Part shown: piece after piece, positions 26,584-37,158 of the stretch
How the letters are laid out: every line of letters starts with the position of its first letter
How positions within the stretch are numbered: the stretch's first letter is position 1
Origin: Bacteroides cellulosilyticus DSM 14838
GTDB taxonomy: Bacteria; Bacteroidota; Bacteroidia; Bacteroidales; Bacteroidaceae
Direction: 5' to 3'
Length of the DNA stretch: 45,478 bases
Assembly: GCF_000158035.1 (NCBI RefSeq)
Contig: NZ_EQ973492.1
Span: 484,300 to 529,777, forward strand
Notes under the pieces: model-generated
Told to the model about the DNA's origin: nothing
The model's input: only the letters and a program-made list of their open reading frames with translations
Database searches by the model: none
Program-made: the position numbers and the translations under genes

Positions 26584-27369
26584 TTATTTCTTCATCCTTA
26601 GTACTCTGATTCCTGTCCAGTTATCATTATTCTGTAGCATTTGTCCTAAAGCCACTTTGGAAACCACCACTTTCTTTTCTTTAGAAGAAGCATGCAGCAG
26701 ACTCAGTTTGCCGTTTACATAGAAAGCAATACCCATATGAGCCACATCCAATCCCGGAGTATTCGTTGTAATAGCAATGATATCACCATTCTTTATCCAA
26801 GGCAGACCATTAAACGGTAGCTTATCTTTGGGAACATAATGAAATTCCTGACCACTCAATGACTTCTCGATCTCTTTCATTTTTGCTACATTCTCCGGAG
26901 AATTACTCAGCTGCTTGTACAGTTCCGGATGAGAAGACATGTAAGAAAGAGAAACTTTCTGGGTATATGGGCTGTAAGCTGTTGTTACGTCTTCCAGGAA
27001 ACCGTTACGGATACCATTGTTTACCCAGTCTGCAATGTAGTGCAGGCGTGAAGGATAACCGTTGATTTTTCCATCACGGTAGCGGATTTTTTGCAAATTG
27101 GTAGCAAAATCGCCTTCAGCTACCTGTCCGTCTTCGGTAGGAGAGAGGGCCATAGCAAGAGTATATTCTACAAAGGTGGTGCAGTCTACTTCATCACAAT
27201 TGATGATAAGTTCTTCTTCGCCATCGGTAACTTCCAACGTATGTGCTACGTAAGGAATATCCAGAAAATTTATTCCATTGTTCAGCATGGCGTTGTCTTT
27301 TTCATCTGTCTGAGCACTGACAGTAGCTACACAAAGCGCACTGAACAGGAGGGTAATCATTGTTTTCAT
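26584..27369 (-). CDS. DUF1460 protein, N-acetylmuramoyl-L-alanine amidase-like
   Basis: Secreted NlpC/P60-like cysteine peptidase-fold protein of 261 residues, expected to act on peptidoglycan fragments in the periplasm. A signal peptide (MKTMITLLFSALCVATVSA) is followed by the catalytic cysteine segment EVDCTTFVEYTLAMA and, near the C-terminus, the histidine segment LDVAHMGIAFY. Both residues are present. A longer frame to 27411 runs into the terminator hairpin upstream and is rejected. It sits downstream of the beta-galactosidase gene but has a separate promoter box at 27409-27416. Confidence 0.88.
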   Translation of the reverse strand: MKTMITLLFSALCVATVSAQTDEKDNAMLNNGINFLDIPYVAHTLEVTDGEEELIINCDEVDCTTFVEYTLAMALSPTEDGQVAEGDFATNLQKIRYRDGKINGYPSRLHYIADWVNNGIRNGFLEDVTTAYSPYTQKVSLSYMSSHPELYKQLSNSPENVAKMKEIEKSLSGQEFHYVPKDKLPFNGLPWIKNGDIIAITTNTPGLDVAHMGIAFYVNGKLSLLHASSKEKKVVVSKVALGQMLQNNDNWTGIRVLRMKK

Positions 27370-27394
27370 TGTTCTTTCGTTTATTAATATAAAT

Positions 27395-27430
27395 AAAAAA
27401 GGATGTCGCAAAAGTACGACATCCTTTTCA
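27395..27430 (-). terminator. Terminator of the beta-galactosidase operon with a promoter box in its loop
   Basis: On the minus strand AAAAGGATGTCG pairs with CGACATCCTTTT and is followed by a T run, a normal terminator for the upstream operon. The loop contains TACTTTTG (27409-27416), an exact TAnnTTTG box 40 bases before the DUF1460 ATG. End of one unit and start of the next thus share the same 36 bases. Confidence 0.75.
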
Positions 27431-27457
27431 TAAATCCTTAATTTGGACAGATTAAAT

Positions 27458-30688
<3,231 letters not shown>

Positions 30689-31558
30689 TTATTTTTTCTC
30701 GAATTTCACCCCGTCACGCAACCACTTCTCCAGTTCTTCTGTCCACTGGCGTTTGTAAGTGAAGTTATCGCGGAAGCCCCAGCCATGTCCGCCAATGGGG
30801 TAGATGTGCATAGATACGGGAACTTTCTGTTGGTTGAGAGCAAGGAAGTAGCCGATACTATTCATGGGCGGCACAGCGCCATCATCAGCAGAAAGTACGA
30901 TGAAAGCTTGTGGAGAGCGGGGAGATACACGACGTTCCAGAGAATACGCATCTTCCAGTTCCTTGGTCGGGTTATCACCAAGAAGGTTCTTGCGCGAACC
31001 TCCATGAGTAATACCCGGTACCATCGAGATTACCGGATAAAGTAATATCTGAAAGTCCGGACGCGTTTCATCACTACTGTAAAGTGTAGAGAGAGAAGCG
31101 GCCAGGTGTCCTCCTGCCGATGCTCCCATAACGCCTACCTGATTCGGATTGATACCCCATTCTTTGGCATGCTGGCGAATAATGCGGATAGCCTGTTCTG
31201 CATCTGAGAGGGGTACTTCGCGGTTTCCGTTCGGCATACGATATTTCAGGACGGCATACGTGATTCCCTGTGTGTTGAACCAGGATGCCATGTCATGGCC
31301 TTCGTGATTCATTGCCAGGCGGGCATATCCGCCGCCCGGACACATCAAGATAGTCATGCCGTTCGGCTTTGCCGGACGATAAACCGTGATGGTGGGATTA
31401 ACGACATTGGCCACACGGCCGCCGTTCAAATCTTCCTGATCTCCTGTCAGGCCATTTGTATTAGGAGCACCGTTGGGCCACAAGGGTATCTCAACGGGCT
31501 TCTGAGCAGATAGCAGAGTTGACATAAACAGTGCTGTGATAAATAAAATTGTTTTCAT
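30689..31558 (-). CDS. Secreted alpha/beta hydrolase, esterase-like
   Basis: Serine esterase of 289 residues with a signal peptide (MKTILFITALFMSTLLSAQ). The oxyanion motif CPGGGY, nucleophile elbow GASAGG, an Asp in LSADDGAVP and the His in GGHGWG form the triad of the hormone-sensitive-lipase/acetyl-xylan-esterase group. It probably deacylates a plant polysaccharide or oligosaccharide, working with the GH2 enzyme encoded just downstream. The substrate is inferred from its neighbour. Confidence 0.88.
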   Translation of the reverse strand: MKTILFITALFMSTLLSAQKPVEIPLWPNGAPNTNGLTGDQEDLNGGRVANVVNPTITVYRPAKPNGMTILMCPGGGYARLAMNHEGHDMASWFNTQGITYAVLKYRMPNGNREVPLSDAEQAIRIIRQHAKEWGINPNQVGVMGASAGGHLAASLSTLYSSDETRPDFQILLYPVISMVPGITHGGSRKNLLGDNPTKELEDAYSLERRVSPRSPQAFIVLSADDGAVPPMNSIGYFLALNQQKVPVSMHIYPIGGHGWGFRDNFTYKRQWTEELEKWLRDGVKFEKK

Positions 31559-31568
31559 TGTATTTCTA

Positions 31569-33560
31569 TTATTTGGTTTTCATCGAAGCCTTGATAAAGT
31601 AAATTATCAGCAATGCATAAGCACCCAATGCCAGTACTTCGGACCACGTATTGTTTACCCAGGCATCATTCACCAGGTTGATACCTCCGAAACGCATTGC
31701 TGCGCTGACTACGCCCATAAGCGCACCACCGGCAATGAAACCGGATGCCAGCAACGTACCTTTTTCGCCACGTTCTGCATTAAGAGCAGCATCCTTGCTA
31801 CGGCTGGTTACGTACCAGTTCACAGCACCACCCACAACGAGAGGAATGTTCAGTTGTAACGGAATAAACATACCCAATGCAAATGCCAATGCGGGAATTT
31901 TGAATGCATTCAGTACGATAGCAAGTACTGCACCAATGCCGTAAAGCAACCAGGGAGCACCCACGCCATTCATTAACGGTTCAATAACTGCCGCCATCGC
32001 ATTAGCTTGTGGAGCAGCCAGTTGTCCGCTGGTAAATCCGTATGTCTTATTCAGGATAATCATTACACCACCTACGGTTGCAGCTGAAACAATCGTTCCG
32101 AGGAACTTCCAGGCTTCCTGTTTGGCGGGTGTACTACCCAACCAATAACCGATTTTCAAGTCAGTAATGAAACCACCTGCCATAGACAGTGCCGTACACA
32201 CAACACCACCCATAACCAATGCGGCTACCATTCCCTCCGGACCTTTCAAGCCAACAGATACCATCACTACCGATGCCAGAATCAATGTCATCAGCGTCAT
32301 GCCGGAAACAGGGTTCGTACCTACGATTGCAATAGCATTGGCAGCCACAGTCGTAAACAGGAAAGCGATACCTGCCACCAACAGAATAGCTACCACAGTA
32401 TGCAGCAAACTGCCTTGCATCACATCGAAGTAGAAGAATAAGAATACCAGTAACAGCGTTATAATAGAACCGATAGCAATAATCTTCATAGAAATATCGC
32501 GCTGAGTACGCTTCATGCTGGCTTCTACATTGGATTTTCCACCCATCTCCTTAGCTGCCAGTCCTACAGCACTCTTGATAATGCCCCACGACTTGATGAT
32601 ACCGATGATACCTGCCATAGCGATACCGCCGATACCGATGCTCTTGGCATAGTAATTGAAAATTTCTTCGGGAGCCATGCTGCCTACGGTAGCCACAATT
32701 GACGGATTCCACTGGTTCAGCACGCTGTCACCCCAGATCATGGACATTCCCGGAATGATAATCCACCATACAGCCAGTGAACCGGCACAGATGATAGAAG
32801 CATATTTCAGACCTACAATATAGCCCAAACCGAGTACGGCCGCACCTGTATTCACTTTGAATACCAGTTTTGCTTTATCAGCCAACATCTCACCAAAGCC
32901 GCATACACGTGTGGTGAAATTTTCGTTCCACCAGCCGAATGTGGCAACGATGAAGTCATATAAACCTCCGATAATACCTGCCAGCAACAACGGTTTGGCC
33001 TGGCTTCCGCCTTTTTCGCCCGATACCAGTACCTGTGTGGTAGCTGTTGCTTCGGGGAAAGGATACTTGCCATGCATATCACTTACAAAATATTTACGGA
33101 ACGGAATGAGGAAGAGAATACCCAACACACCTCCCAGCAGAGAGCTGATGAATACCTGAGTGAAAGTAACTGTGATTTCTTCCGGATAAGTTTCTTGTAG
33201 AATGTATAAGGCGGGCAGGGTAAAGATGGCACCTGCCACGATAACGCCGGAACTGGCGCCGATGGATTGGATAATGACATTTTCTCCTAACGCATTCTTA
33301 CGTTTGGCTGCGCCTGATACGCCCACGGCAATAATTGCAATAGGAATGGCTGCTTCGAACACTTGTCCTACTTTCAATCCCAGATAGGCTGCCGCAGCCG
33401 AAAAGAGGATAGCCATAGCGATACCCCATAATACAGACCAAAGGTTAACTTCCGGGTACTTCTTGTCAGGGCTCATCAACGGGTTGTAGACTTCGCCCGG
33501 TTTCAGTTCACGGAATGCATTTTCCGGTAGACCGGTCAATTTCTCTTCTTCTTGTTTCAT
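31569..33560 (-). CDS. OPT-family oligopeptide transporter
   Basis: Inner membrane transporter of 663 residues with about 16 membrane helices, belonging to the oligopeptide transporter (OPT) family, which moves peptides or metal chelates with protons. Typical segments are YPEVNLWSVLWG at the first helix, AAAAYLGLKVGQVFEAAIP and QVLVSGEKGG. It starts the minus-strand operon with the esterase (10 bases between) and GH2 beta-galactosidase. The mix of a peptide-type carrier with two glycan enzymes is unusual; it may have another substrate. Confidence 0.9.
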   Translation of the reverse strand: MKQEEEKLTGLPENAFRELKPGEVYNPLMSPDKKYPEVNLWSVLWGIAMAILFSAAAAYLGLKVGQVFEAAIPIAIIAVGVSGAAKRKNALGENVIIQSIGASSGVIVAGAIFTLPALYILQETYPEEITVTFTQVFISSLLGGVLGILFLIPFRKYFVSDMHGKYPFPEATATTQVLVSGEKGGSQAKPLLLAGIIGGLYDFIVATFGWWNENFTTRVCGFGEMLADKAKLVFKVNTGAAVLGLGYIVGLKYASIICAGSLAVWWIIIPGMSMIWGDSVLNQWNPSIVATVGSMAPEEIFNYYAKSIGIGGIAMAGIIGIIKSWGIIKSAVGLAAKEMGGKSNVEASMKRTQRDISMKIIAIGSIITLLLVFLFFYFDVMQGSLLHTVVAILLVAGIAFLFTTVAANAIAIVGTNPVSGMTLMTLILASVVMVSVGLKGPEGMVAALVMGGVVCTALSMAGGFITDLKIGYWLGSTPAKQEAWKFLGTIVSAATVGGVMIILNKTYGFTSGQLAAPQANAMAAVIEPLMNGVGAPWLLYGIGAVLAIVLNAFKIPALAFALGMFIPLQLNIPLVVGGAVNWYVTSRSKDAALNAERGEKGTLLASGFIAGGALMGVVSAAMRFGGINLVNDAWVNNTWSEVLALGAYALLIIYFIKASMKTK

Positions 33561-33639
33561 AGTTTCTTAATTGCTTTTATGTTTTATAGTTATTATGTCG
33601 TCAATTAATTGTTTATTTTATCCAAATCAGCTTCAAAGA

Positions 33640-33674
33640 AAGCAAAAAAAAAGGAGAATTGAAAAATTCTCCTT
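33640..33674 (-). terminator. Terminator after the DUF1573 gene
   Basis: On the minus strand AAAGGAGAATT pairs with AATTCTCCTTT across a three-base loop and is followed by a run of T (the A run at 33645-33652). It separates the DUF1573 gene from the OPT operon. Confidence 0.85.
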
Positions 33675-33695
33675 TATTCTTATATATAAAGATGC

Positions 33696-34091
33696 TTATT
33701 TTGCATCTTTCGGTGTCATATCTCCTTCTACAAAGAGTCGCATCATTTCTGTTTTGGCATTCGTGCGCAAAGTGATGGACTTTTTGAAGTGTCCCGGATA
33801 CTTGCCTGTTCCGTTGTAAGTAATCTTAACGGTTCCGGTTTTGCCCGGCAATACGGGTTCCTGGGTATATTCGGGAACTGTACATCCACAGGAAGCTACG
33901 GCTTGATGTATAACCAGCGGAGCATCGCCCACATTGGTGAATGTGAATACACAACTTACTACCGGATCATTTTCAGAAAACGTGCCGAAGTTATGTGAGG
34001 TCTTATCAAACTTAATATCAGCTTTCCCCTGTGCCGAAACGTAACCAATGCTCAGTACGAGCATAAACATATACAATGTAAGTCTTTTCAT
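33696..34091 (-). CDS. DUF1573 secreted protein
   Basis: Secreted protein of 131 residues with a signal peptide (MKRLTLYMFMLVLSIGYVSA) and one immunoglobulin-like DUF1573 domain. The signature FTFTNVGDAPLVIHQAVASC, followed directly by GCTVPEY with its paired cysteines, and GKTGTVKITYNGTGKYPG are both visible. The exact role is unknown; related domains are found in extracytoplasmic Bacteroidetes proteins. It has a -7 promoter box upstream (34122-34129) and a terminator behind, so it is a single-gene unit. Confidence 0.9.
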   Translation of the reverse strand: MKRLTLYMFMLVLSIGYVSAQGKADIKFDKTSHNFGTFSENDPVVSCVFTFTNVGDAPLVIHQAVASCGCTVPEYTQEPVLPGKTGTVKITYNGTGKYPGHFKKSITLRTNAKTEMMRLFVEGDMTPKDAK

Positions 34092-34121
34092 GTCTATAAA
34101 TCTTTTGTATTACACAGTGGG

Positions 34122-34129
34122 CAAAGGTA
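34122..34129 (-). promoter_or_regulatory. Promoter -7 box for the DUF1573 gene
   Basis: Minus-strand TACCTTTG, 31 bases before the ATG. Confidence 0.5.
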
Positions 34130-34183
34130 AGGCATTTTTGTGAAAATTAATCCAATGATGTGCGAAATAGTATTAAATGCGCC

Positions 34184-34894
34184 TCAGAAGGTGCTGTGGC
34201 GTATGATTAATAGTGAAAAATAAGGGAAAGAGAGTGCCGAAATCAGCTCTATATCATGCAAGTATTTCTCTTTTTCCGTGCCTATATTCTCGAAATAATG
34301 ATAGTTATATTCGGGATGGAGATGGATGCAACGGTGAACTTCTTCGGTACATTGAGAAAGTTTCATGATGACAATGGTAGTCTTTTCCTCCATATATTTC
34401 TCTATTTCTTCGGCGGTAATGATACCGGGAATGACGGTCAGGCGTTCCTCCTGGCTGGCAATGTGGAGTCCTGCACAAGCACCTGCTGCAATGAAGGCGG
34501 GGATACCGGCAATGTGTTGCACAGGAATATTGTCGGCTTGCAGTTTCTCAAAGATATAGTGTATGGAAGAATAGAAACCTGCGTCTCCTTCGGCAACGAT
34601 ACAGACTTTTTTATTTTCTTTATGAAGCAGGGAAGCTTCGTTATACACTTTATCGTAAGCTGCGAAAGCCTGTTCCCGGTTCTTACTCATAGGCAATGCA
34701 AAGCGGGAGAGGGTGGTATTTGGAATATCCAGTGCATGCAGTATGTCGGCAGCACGCGAGAATATCCGTCCGTTTGCAGTGCGAGTTTCAGGACAAAAGA
34801 TACAATCGGCATTTTGCAGGGCTTTCAAGCCTTTCAGGGTGATAAGTTCCGGTTCGCCGGGACCGAGGGATACGAATATGACGGGGTTGGACAT
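34184..34894 (-). CDS. cobI: Precorrin-2 C(20)-methyltransferase-like protein
   Basis: Tetrapyrrole methylase that would transfer a methyl group from S-adenosylmethionine to C20 of precorrin-2 (or the cobalt form) in corrin ring synthesis. The 236 residues match CobI/CbiL. Features: the N-terminal GPGEPELITLKGLKAL loop, the GDAGFYSS pocket, GIPAFIAAGACAGLHIAS and the C-terminal IELISALSFPYFSLLII. No other corrin gene is in the window, so it is isolated here; CbiL and other tetrapyrrole methylases are alternatives. An AT-rich simple repeat lies just before its start. Confidence 0.85.
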   Translation of the reverse strand: MSNPVIFVSLGPGEPELITLKGLKALQNADCIFCPETRTANGRIFSRAADILHALDIPNTTLSRFALPMSKNREQAFAAYDKVYNEASLLHKENKKVCIVAEGDAGFYSSIHYIFEKLQADNIPVQHIAGIPAFIAAGACAGLHIASQEERLTVIPGIITAEEIEKYMEEKTTIVIMKLSQCTEEVHRCIHLHPEYNYHYFENIGTEKEKYLHDIELISALSFPYFSLLIIRHSTF

Positions 34895-34898
34895 TTTG

Positions 34899-34930
34899 TT
34901 AGTGATTAATGGTTAGTGTTTAGTGATAAG
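34899..34930. repeat. TTAGTG simple repeat upstream of the methyltransferase gene
   Basis: Three to four irregular copies of TTAGTG or TTAGTGAT (starting near 34899, 34913 and 34920). It is a second class of simple intergenic repeat besides the TTTGTAA type. Between this block and 35208 I see no gene, hairpin or clear promoter; the stretch is AT-rich and apparently empty. Confidence 0.6.
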
Positions 34931-35208
34931 CACCCTCATAATAACTTTTATGGGGAGTGCAAAATTGGGGATTTTCTGAATATAAAACAAAATAAAACCC
35001 GATTTCTTGTTTATCTATCTTTTCTTGCTTACTAAAGTCAAACGCTCTGATGTAACGGTACTTTTTAATGAACCGAATGCAATAATAGCTTGCTTGCCAA
35101 ACTGATGCTATCAATATACTTGTCTGTCGATCAATGAAGAAAATGACCTGTACCAGAAAAGGTTAGCATGTAAAGTCTGAAAACTGTTGGAAAAAACGGT
35201 TGAAAGAC

Positions 35209-35239
35209 TTGATTTCTCCTTCCTGATGTAGTATATTTG
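35209..35239 (+). promoter_or_regulatory. Promoter of a small transcription unit
   Basis: TTG (35209-35211), 20 bases, TATATTTG (35232-35239): a near-perfect Bacteroides promoter in the middle of a kilobase with no annotated gene. The expected RNA start is near 35246. Confidence 0.7.
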
Positions 35240-35291
35240 TAGGGCTTTGAAGAGAACATAACTTTAATAGTAAACCTAAAAAACTTAGCAA

Positions 35292-35372
35292 ATGATAAAA
35301 TCTAATCTTTCTTTTCCGGACTTTGGCGGATATGTATTATTACTGCCGGTTCTCTTACTTTTTGTAATATAA
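35292..35372 (+). CDS. Small hydrophobic peptide, 26 residues
   Basis: ORF of 26 codons beginning MIKSNLSFPDFGGY and ending in a stretch of Val, Leu and Phe residues broken by one proline (VLLLPVLLLFVI), then TAA. The second half would span a membrane once, with the short charged part cytosolic. It has a promoter 53 bases upstream (35209-35239), a purine-rich leader with AAAAAACTTAGCAA just before the ATG, and a strong terminator 60 bases after the stop, so it fills a self-contained transcript of about 225 bases. I do not recognise the sequence. Possibilities are a regulatory small membrane protein, a toxin-like peptide, or an RNA with an incidental ORF. Confidence 0.55.
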   Translation: MIKSNLSFPDFGGYVLLLPVLLLFVI

Positions 35373-35431
35373 TTTTATTGTTTTAGAATTGGGGATATCC
35401 GTTCTTGAAATAATAACATACGAAAAACGAT

Positions 35432-35469
35432 AAAGGCGATACTTCCTCATAAGGATTATCGCCTTTTTT
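35432..35469 (+). terminator. Terminator of the small-peptide unit
   Basis: AAAGGCGATA (35432-35441) and TATCGCCTTT (35457-35466) make a perfect 10-base-pair stem followed by T residues to 35469. Confidence 0.85.
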
Positions 35470-35508
35470 GTTTGTATTTATCGCTTTTTGCTTTTAAGTA
35501 CCCCTTTT

Positions 35509-35576
35509 ACGTTTTTAATAAACGTTGGATACATTCTTTAAAAACGTTCCTGTTATTCTTTAAAAACGCTGTTTAT
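35509..35576. repeat. Clustered AAAACG repeats, possible binding sites
   Basis: Two direct copies of ATTCTTTAAAAACG start at 35533 and 35555, exactly 22 bases or about two helical turns apart. Just before them is the palindrome ACGTTTTTAATAAACGT (35509-35525). Regular phasing suggests protein-binding sites, but no downstream gene is closer than 400 bases. Confidence 0.45.
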
Positions 35577-35754
35577 CGTTATTAATAGGGTTGTTGGTTT
35601 TGTTGTGATTTATTCTTGATGGTTACAATTTGTTCATCTCTTCTGTTTTCACGGGAATGGTAAATAAAAAACGACGAAAAAAAAGAGAATAATAAGCTGT
35701 TTTTGTATACAATTCCTATGATTTTACAATAGAGTGTTTTTAAATTAATGCGGA

Positions 35755-35850
35755 TCAAAGGCAGTTGCGTGGTTTCCCTGTTTCCGTGAAATGCTGTACA
35801 TGGAAAACCTTTGCCGATTTGTCGGGTTCAGCGCCGAACAGACCGTCTTA
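35755..35850 (+). other. GC-richer stretch with RNA-like pairing, possible structured RNA
   Basis: In the 602-base gap before azlC (35373-35974), the sequence from 35755 to about 35850 is clearly richer in GC than its surroundings. GGTTTCC (35771-35777) can pair with GGAAAACC (35802-35809), GGCA (35760-35763) with TGCC (35812-35815), and GTTC with GAAC around AGCGCC near 35826-35839. A terminator-like hairpin follows at 35868. No convincing promoter was found for it, and it has no long ORF. It could also be a remnant of a lost gene. Confidence 0.3.
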
Positions 35851-35867
35851 TTTCATTGAAAAACAAT

Positions 35868-35906
35868 AAAAAGTGGACTCATCACCTCCCATGAATGGCA
35901 CTTTTT
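35868..35906 (+). terminator. Terminator-like hairpin before azlC
   Basis: AAAAAGTG (35868-35875) and CACTTTTT (35899-35906) pair around a loop with an inner TCAT/ATGA stem. The T run merges with the azlC -7 box two bases later. Confidence 0.55.
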
Positions 35907-35907
35907 G

Positions 35908-35915
35908 TATATTTG
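35908..35915 (+). promoter_or_regulatory. Promoter -7 box of azlCD
   Basis: TATATTTG, 60 bases before the azlC ATG. It follows the hairpin directly; no TTG is seen at the usual distance. Confidence 0.5.
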
Positions 35916-35974
35916 CAAACTGTTACAAATGTATATGAATAAAAATCAAATACAAAGTTATAGATACGATATAT

Positions 35975-36691
35975 ATGCTGAATAATAAAAATCAAGATTT
36001 TCATAATGCACGTAAACTGGCACTGACAAAAGCATTTCCGGTAATGCTTGGTATAGCTTTTCTTGGTGTCGGATATGGGGTGTATATGCGTTCCTGCGGT
36101 TTTGACATGATATGGCCTATCTGCATGGCGGCTACTATATTTGCCGGTTCAATGGAGTTTGTTACCGTCAGCTTATTGCTTAGTACGTTCAATCCCGGTT
36201 ATGCCTTGTTGCTGACGCTGATAGTGAACGGAAGACATCTGTTTTATGGAATATCCATGTTGGAAAAGTATAGGGGAATGGGAAGAAAGAAACTATGGGC
36301 TGTTTCCGGATTGATAGACGAAGCGTTTTCGTTAAACTATATGACAGATGTGCCTCCGGGAACAGACCGGAATTGGTTCATGTTATTTGTTTCGTTGTAT
36401 CTTTATATATCATGGATAGGGGGTACTGTTGTTGGTGCAGTTTCTGCTTGTAAAGCTGTTGTGGACATCAAGGGAGTGGGTTTTGTAATGACAGCCTTGT
36501 TTATCGTGATATTTATTAGCCAGTGGCAAAAAGAACGCACACACGGCAGTTCCATATTAGGATTAGTGGTTGCGGGGGGATGTCTTCTACTTTTTGGCAA
36601 GACATATTTCATGCTTCCTACCATTTTGATTATCACTACTATTTTTACGGTGCGTTGGTTGACTACAAAGGATAAGGAGAAATTGGTATGA
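35975..36691 (+). CDS. azlC: AzlC-family branched-chain amino acid exporter, large subunit
   Basis: Inner membrane protein of 238 residues with about six to seven helices. The AzlC signature is present as GIAFLGVGYGVYMRSCGF, AATIFAGSMEFVTVSLL, and VNGRHLFYGISMLEKY. With AzlD it exports branched-chain amino acids or their analogues. Its stop codon overlaps the azlD ATG by four bases (ATGA), so the two are translated together. Confidence 0.9.
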   Translation: MLNNKNQDFHNARKLALTKAFPVMLGIAFLGVGYGVYMRSCGFDMIWPICMAATIFAGSMEFVTVSLLLSTFNPGYALLLTLIVNGRHLFYGISMLEKYRGMGRKKLWAVSGLIDEAFSLNYMTDVPPGTDRNWFMLFVSLYLYISWIGGTVVGAVSACKAVVDIKGVGFVMTALFIVIFISQWQKERTHGSSILGLVVAGGCLLLFGKTYFMLPTILIITTIFTVRWLTTKDKEKLV

Positions 36692-37005
36692 CGGTCACAG
36701 AACAAATTGTTACTATATTCATCGTGGCGCTTGTCACACAGCTTACCCGTTGGATTCCTTTCTGGGTTTTCAGGTCTTCTGCGCACACTCCCCAATATGT
36801 AAACTATTTAGGTAGAGTACTACCTCCAGCCATATTCGGTATGTTGGTAGTCTATTGCTATAAAGATATAGATTTTCTATCACCTTCATACGGCACTCCG
36901 GAAATACTATCGGGTATCTGTGTAGTCGTTATTCAAATGCTTTTTAAGAATATGGCTTGCTCTATTTTATTAGGGACGGGATTGTATATTCTACTCATAA
37001 ACTGA
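36688..37005 (+). CDS. azlD: AzlD-family branched-chain amino acid transport small subunit
   Basis: Small membrane protein of 105 residues with three to four helices, the partner of AzlC. Typical segments are VTQLTRWIPFWVF and YLGRVLPPAIFGMLVVYCY. Size and the four-base overlap with azlC are standard for this two-component exporter. Confidence 0.9.
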   Translation: MTVTEQIVTIFIVALVTQLTRWIPFWVFRSSAHTPQYVNYLGRVLPPAIFGMLVVYCYKDIDFLSPSYGTPEILSGICVVVIQMLFKNMACSILLGTGLYILLIN

Positions 37006-37087
37006 AATATAGTTATAACGAAATATGACCTTACATGGGGTAGGGCGTTACGAAAAGCGGAGATGATGAAATAGATTGCTTTTTTAT

Positions 37088-37118
37088 TTGCATTAGCTTC
37101 CGGAATAGCGTATATTTG
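37088..37118 (+). promoter_or_regulatory. Promoter of the AraC-family regulator gene
   Basis: TTG (37088-37090, within TTTG), 20 bases, TATATTTG (37111-37118): a consensus Bacteroides promoter, with about 35 bases of leader before the ATG. Confidence 0.72.
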
Positions 37119-37158
37119 TACTTCGGCATACGACAAAGAACTCTAACTTTTTAACATC

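Noticed and set aside
34920..35114. Minus-strand ORF of 64 codons in the long gap
   Set aside because: No promoter, no recognisable domain, low-complexity AT-rich composition and a repeat at its end.
35785..35867. Gene or transposase remnant before azlC (GTG-start ORF of about 28 codons)
   Set aside because: No recognisable domain or terminal repeats, and no promoter; kept only as a possible structured RNA.
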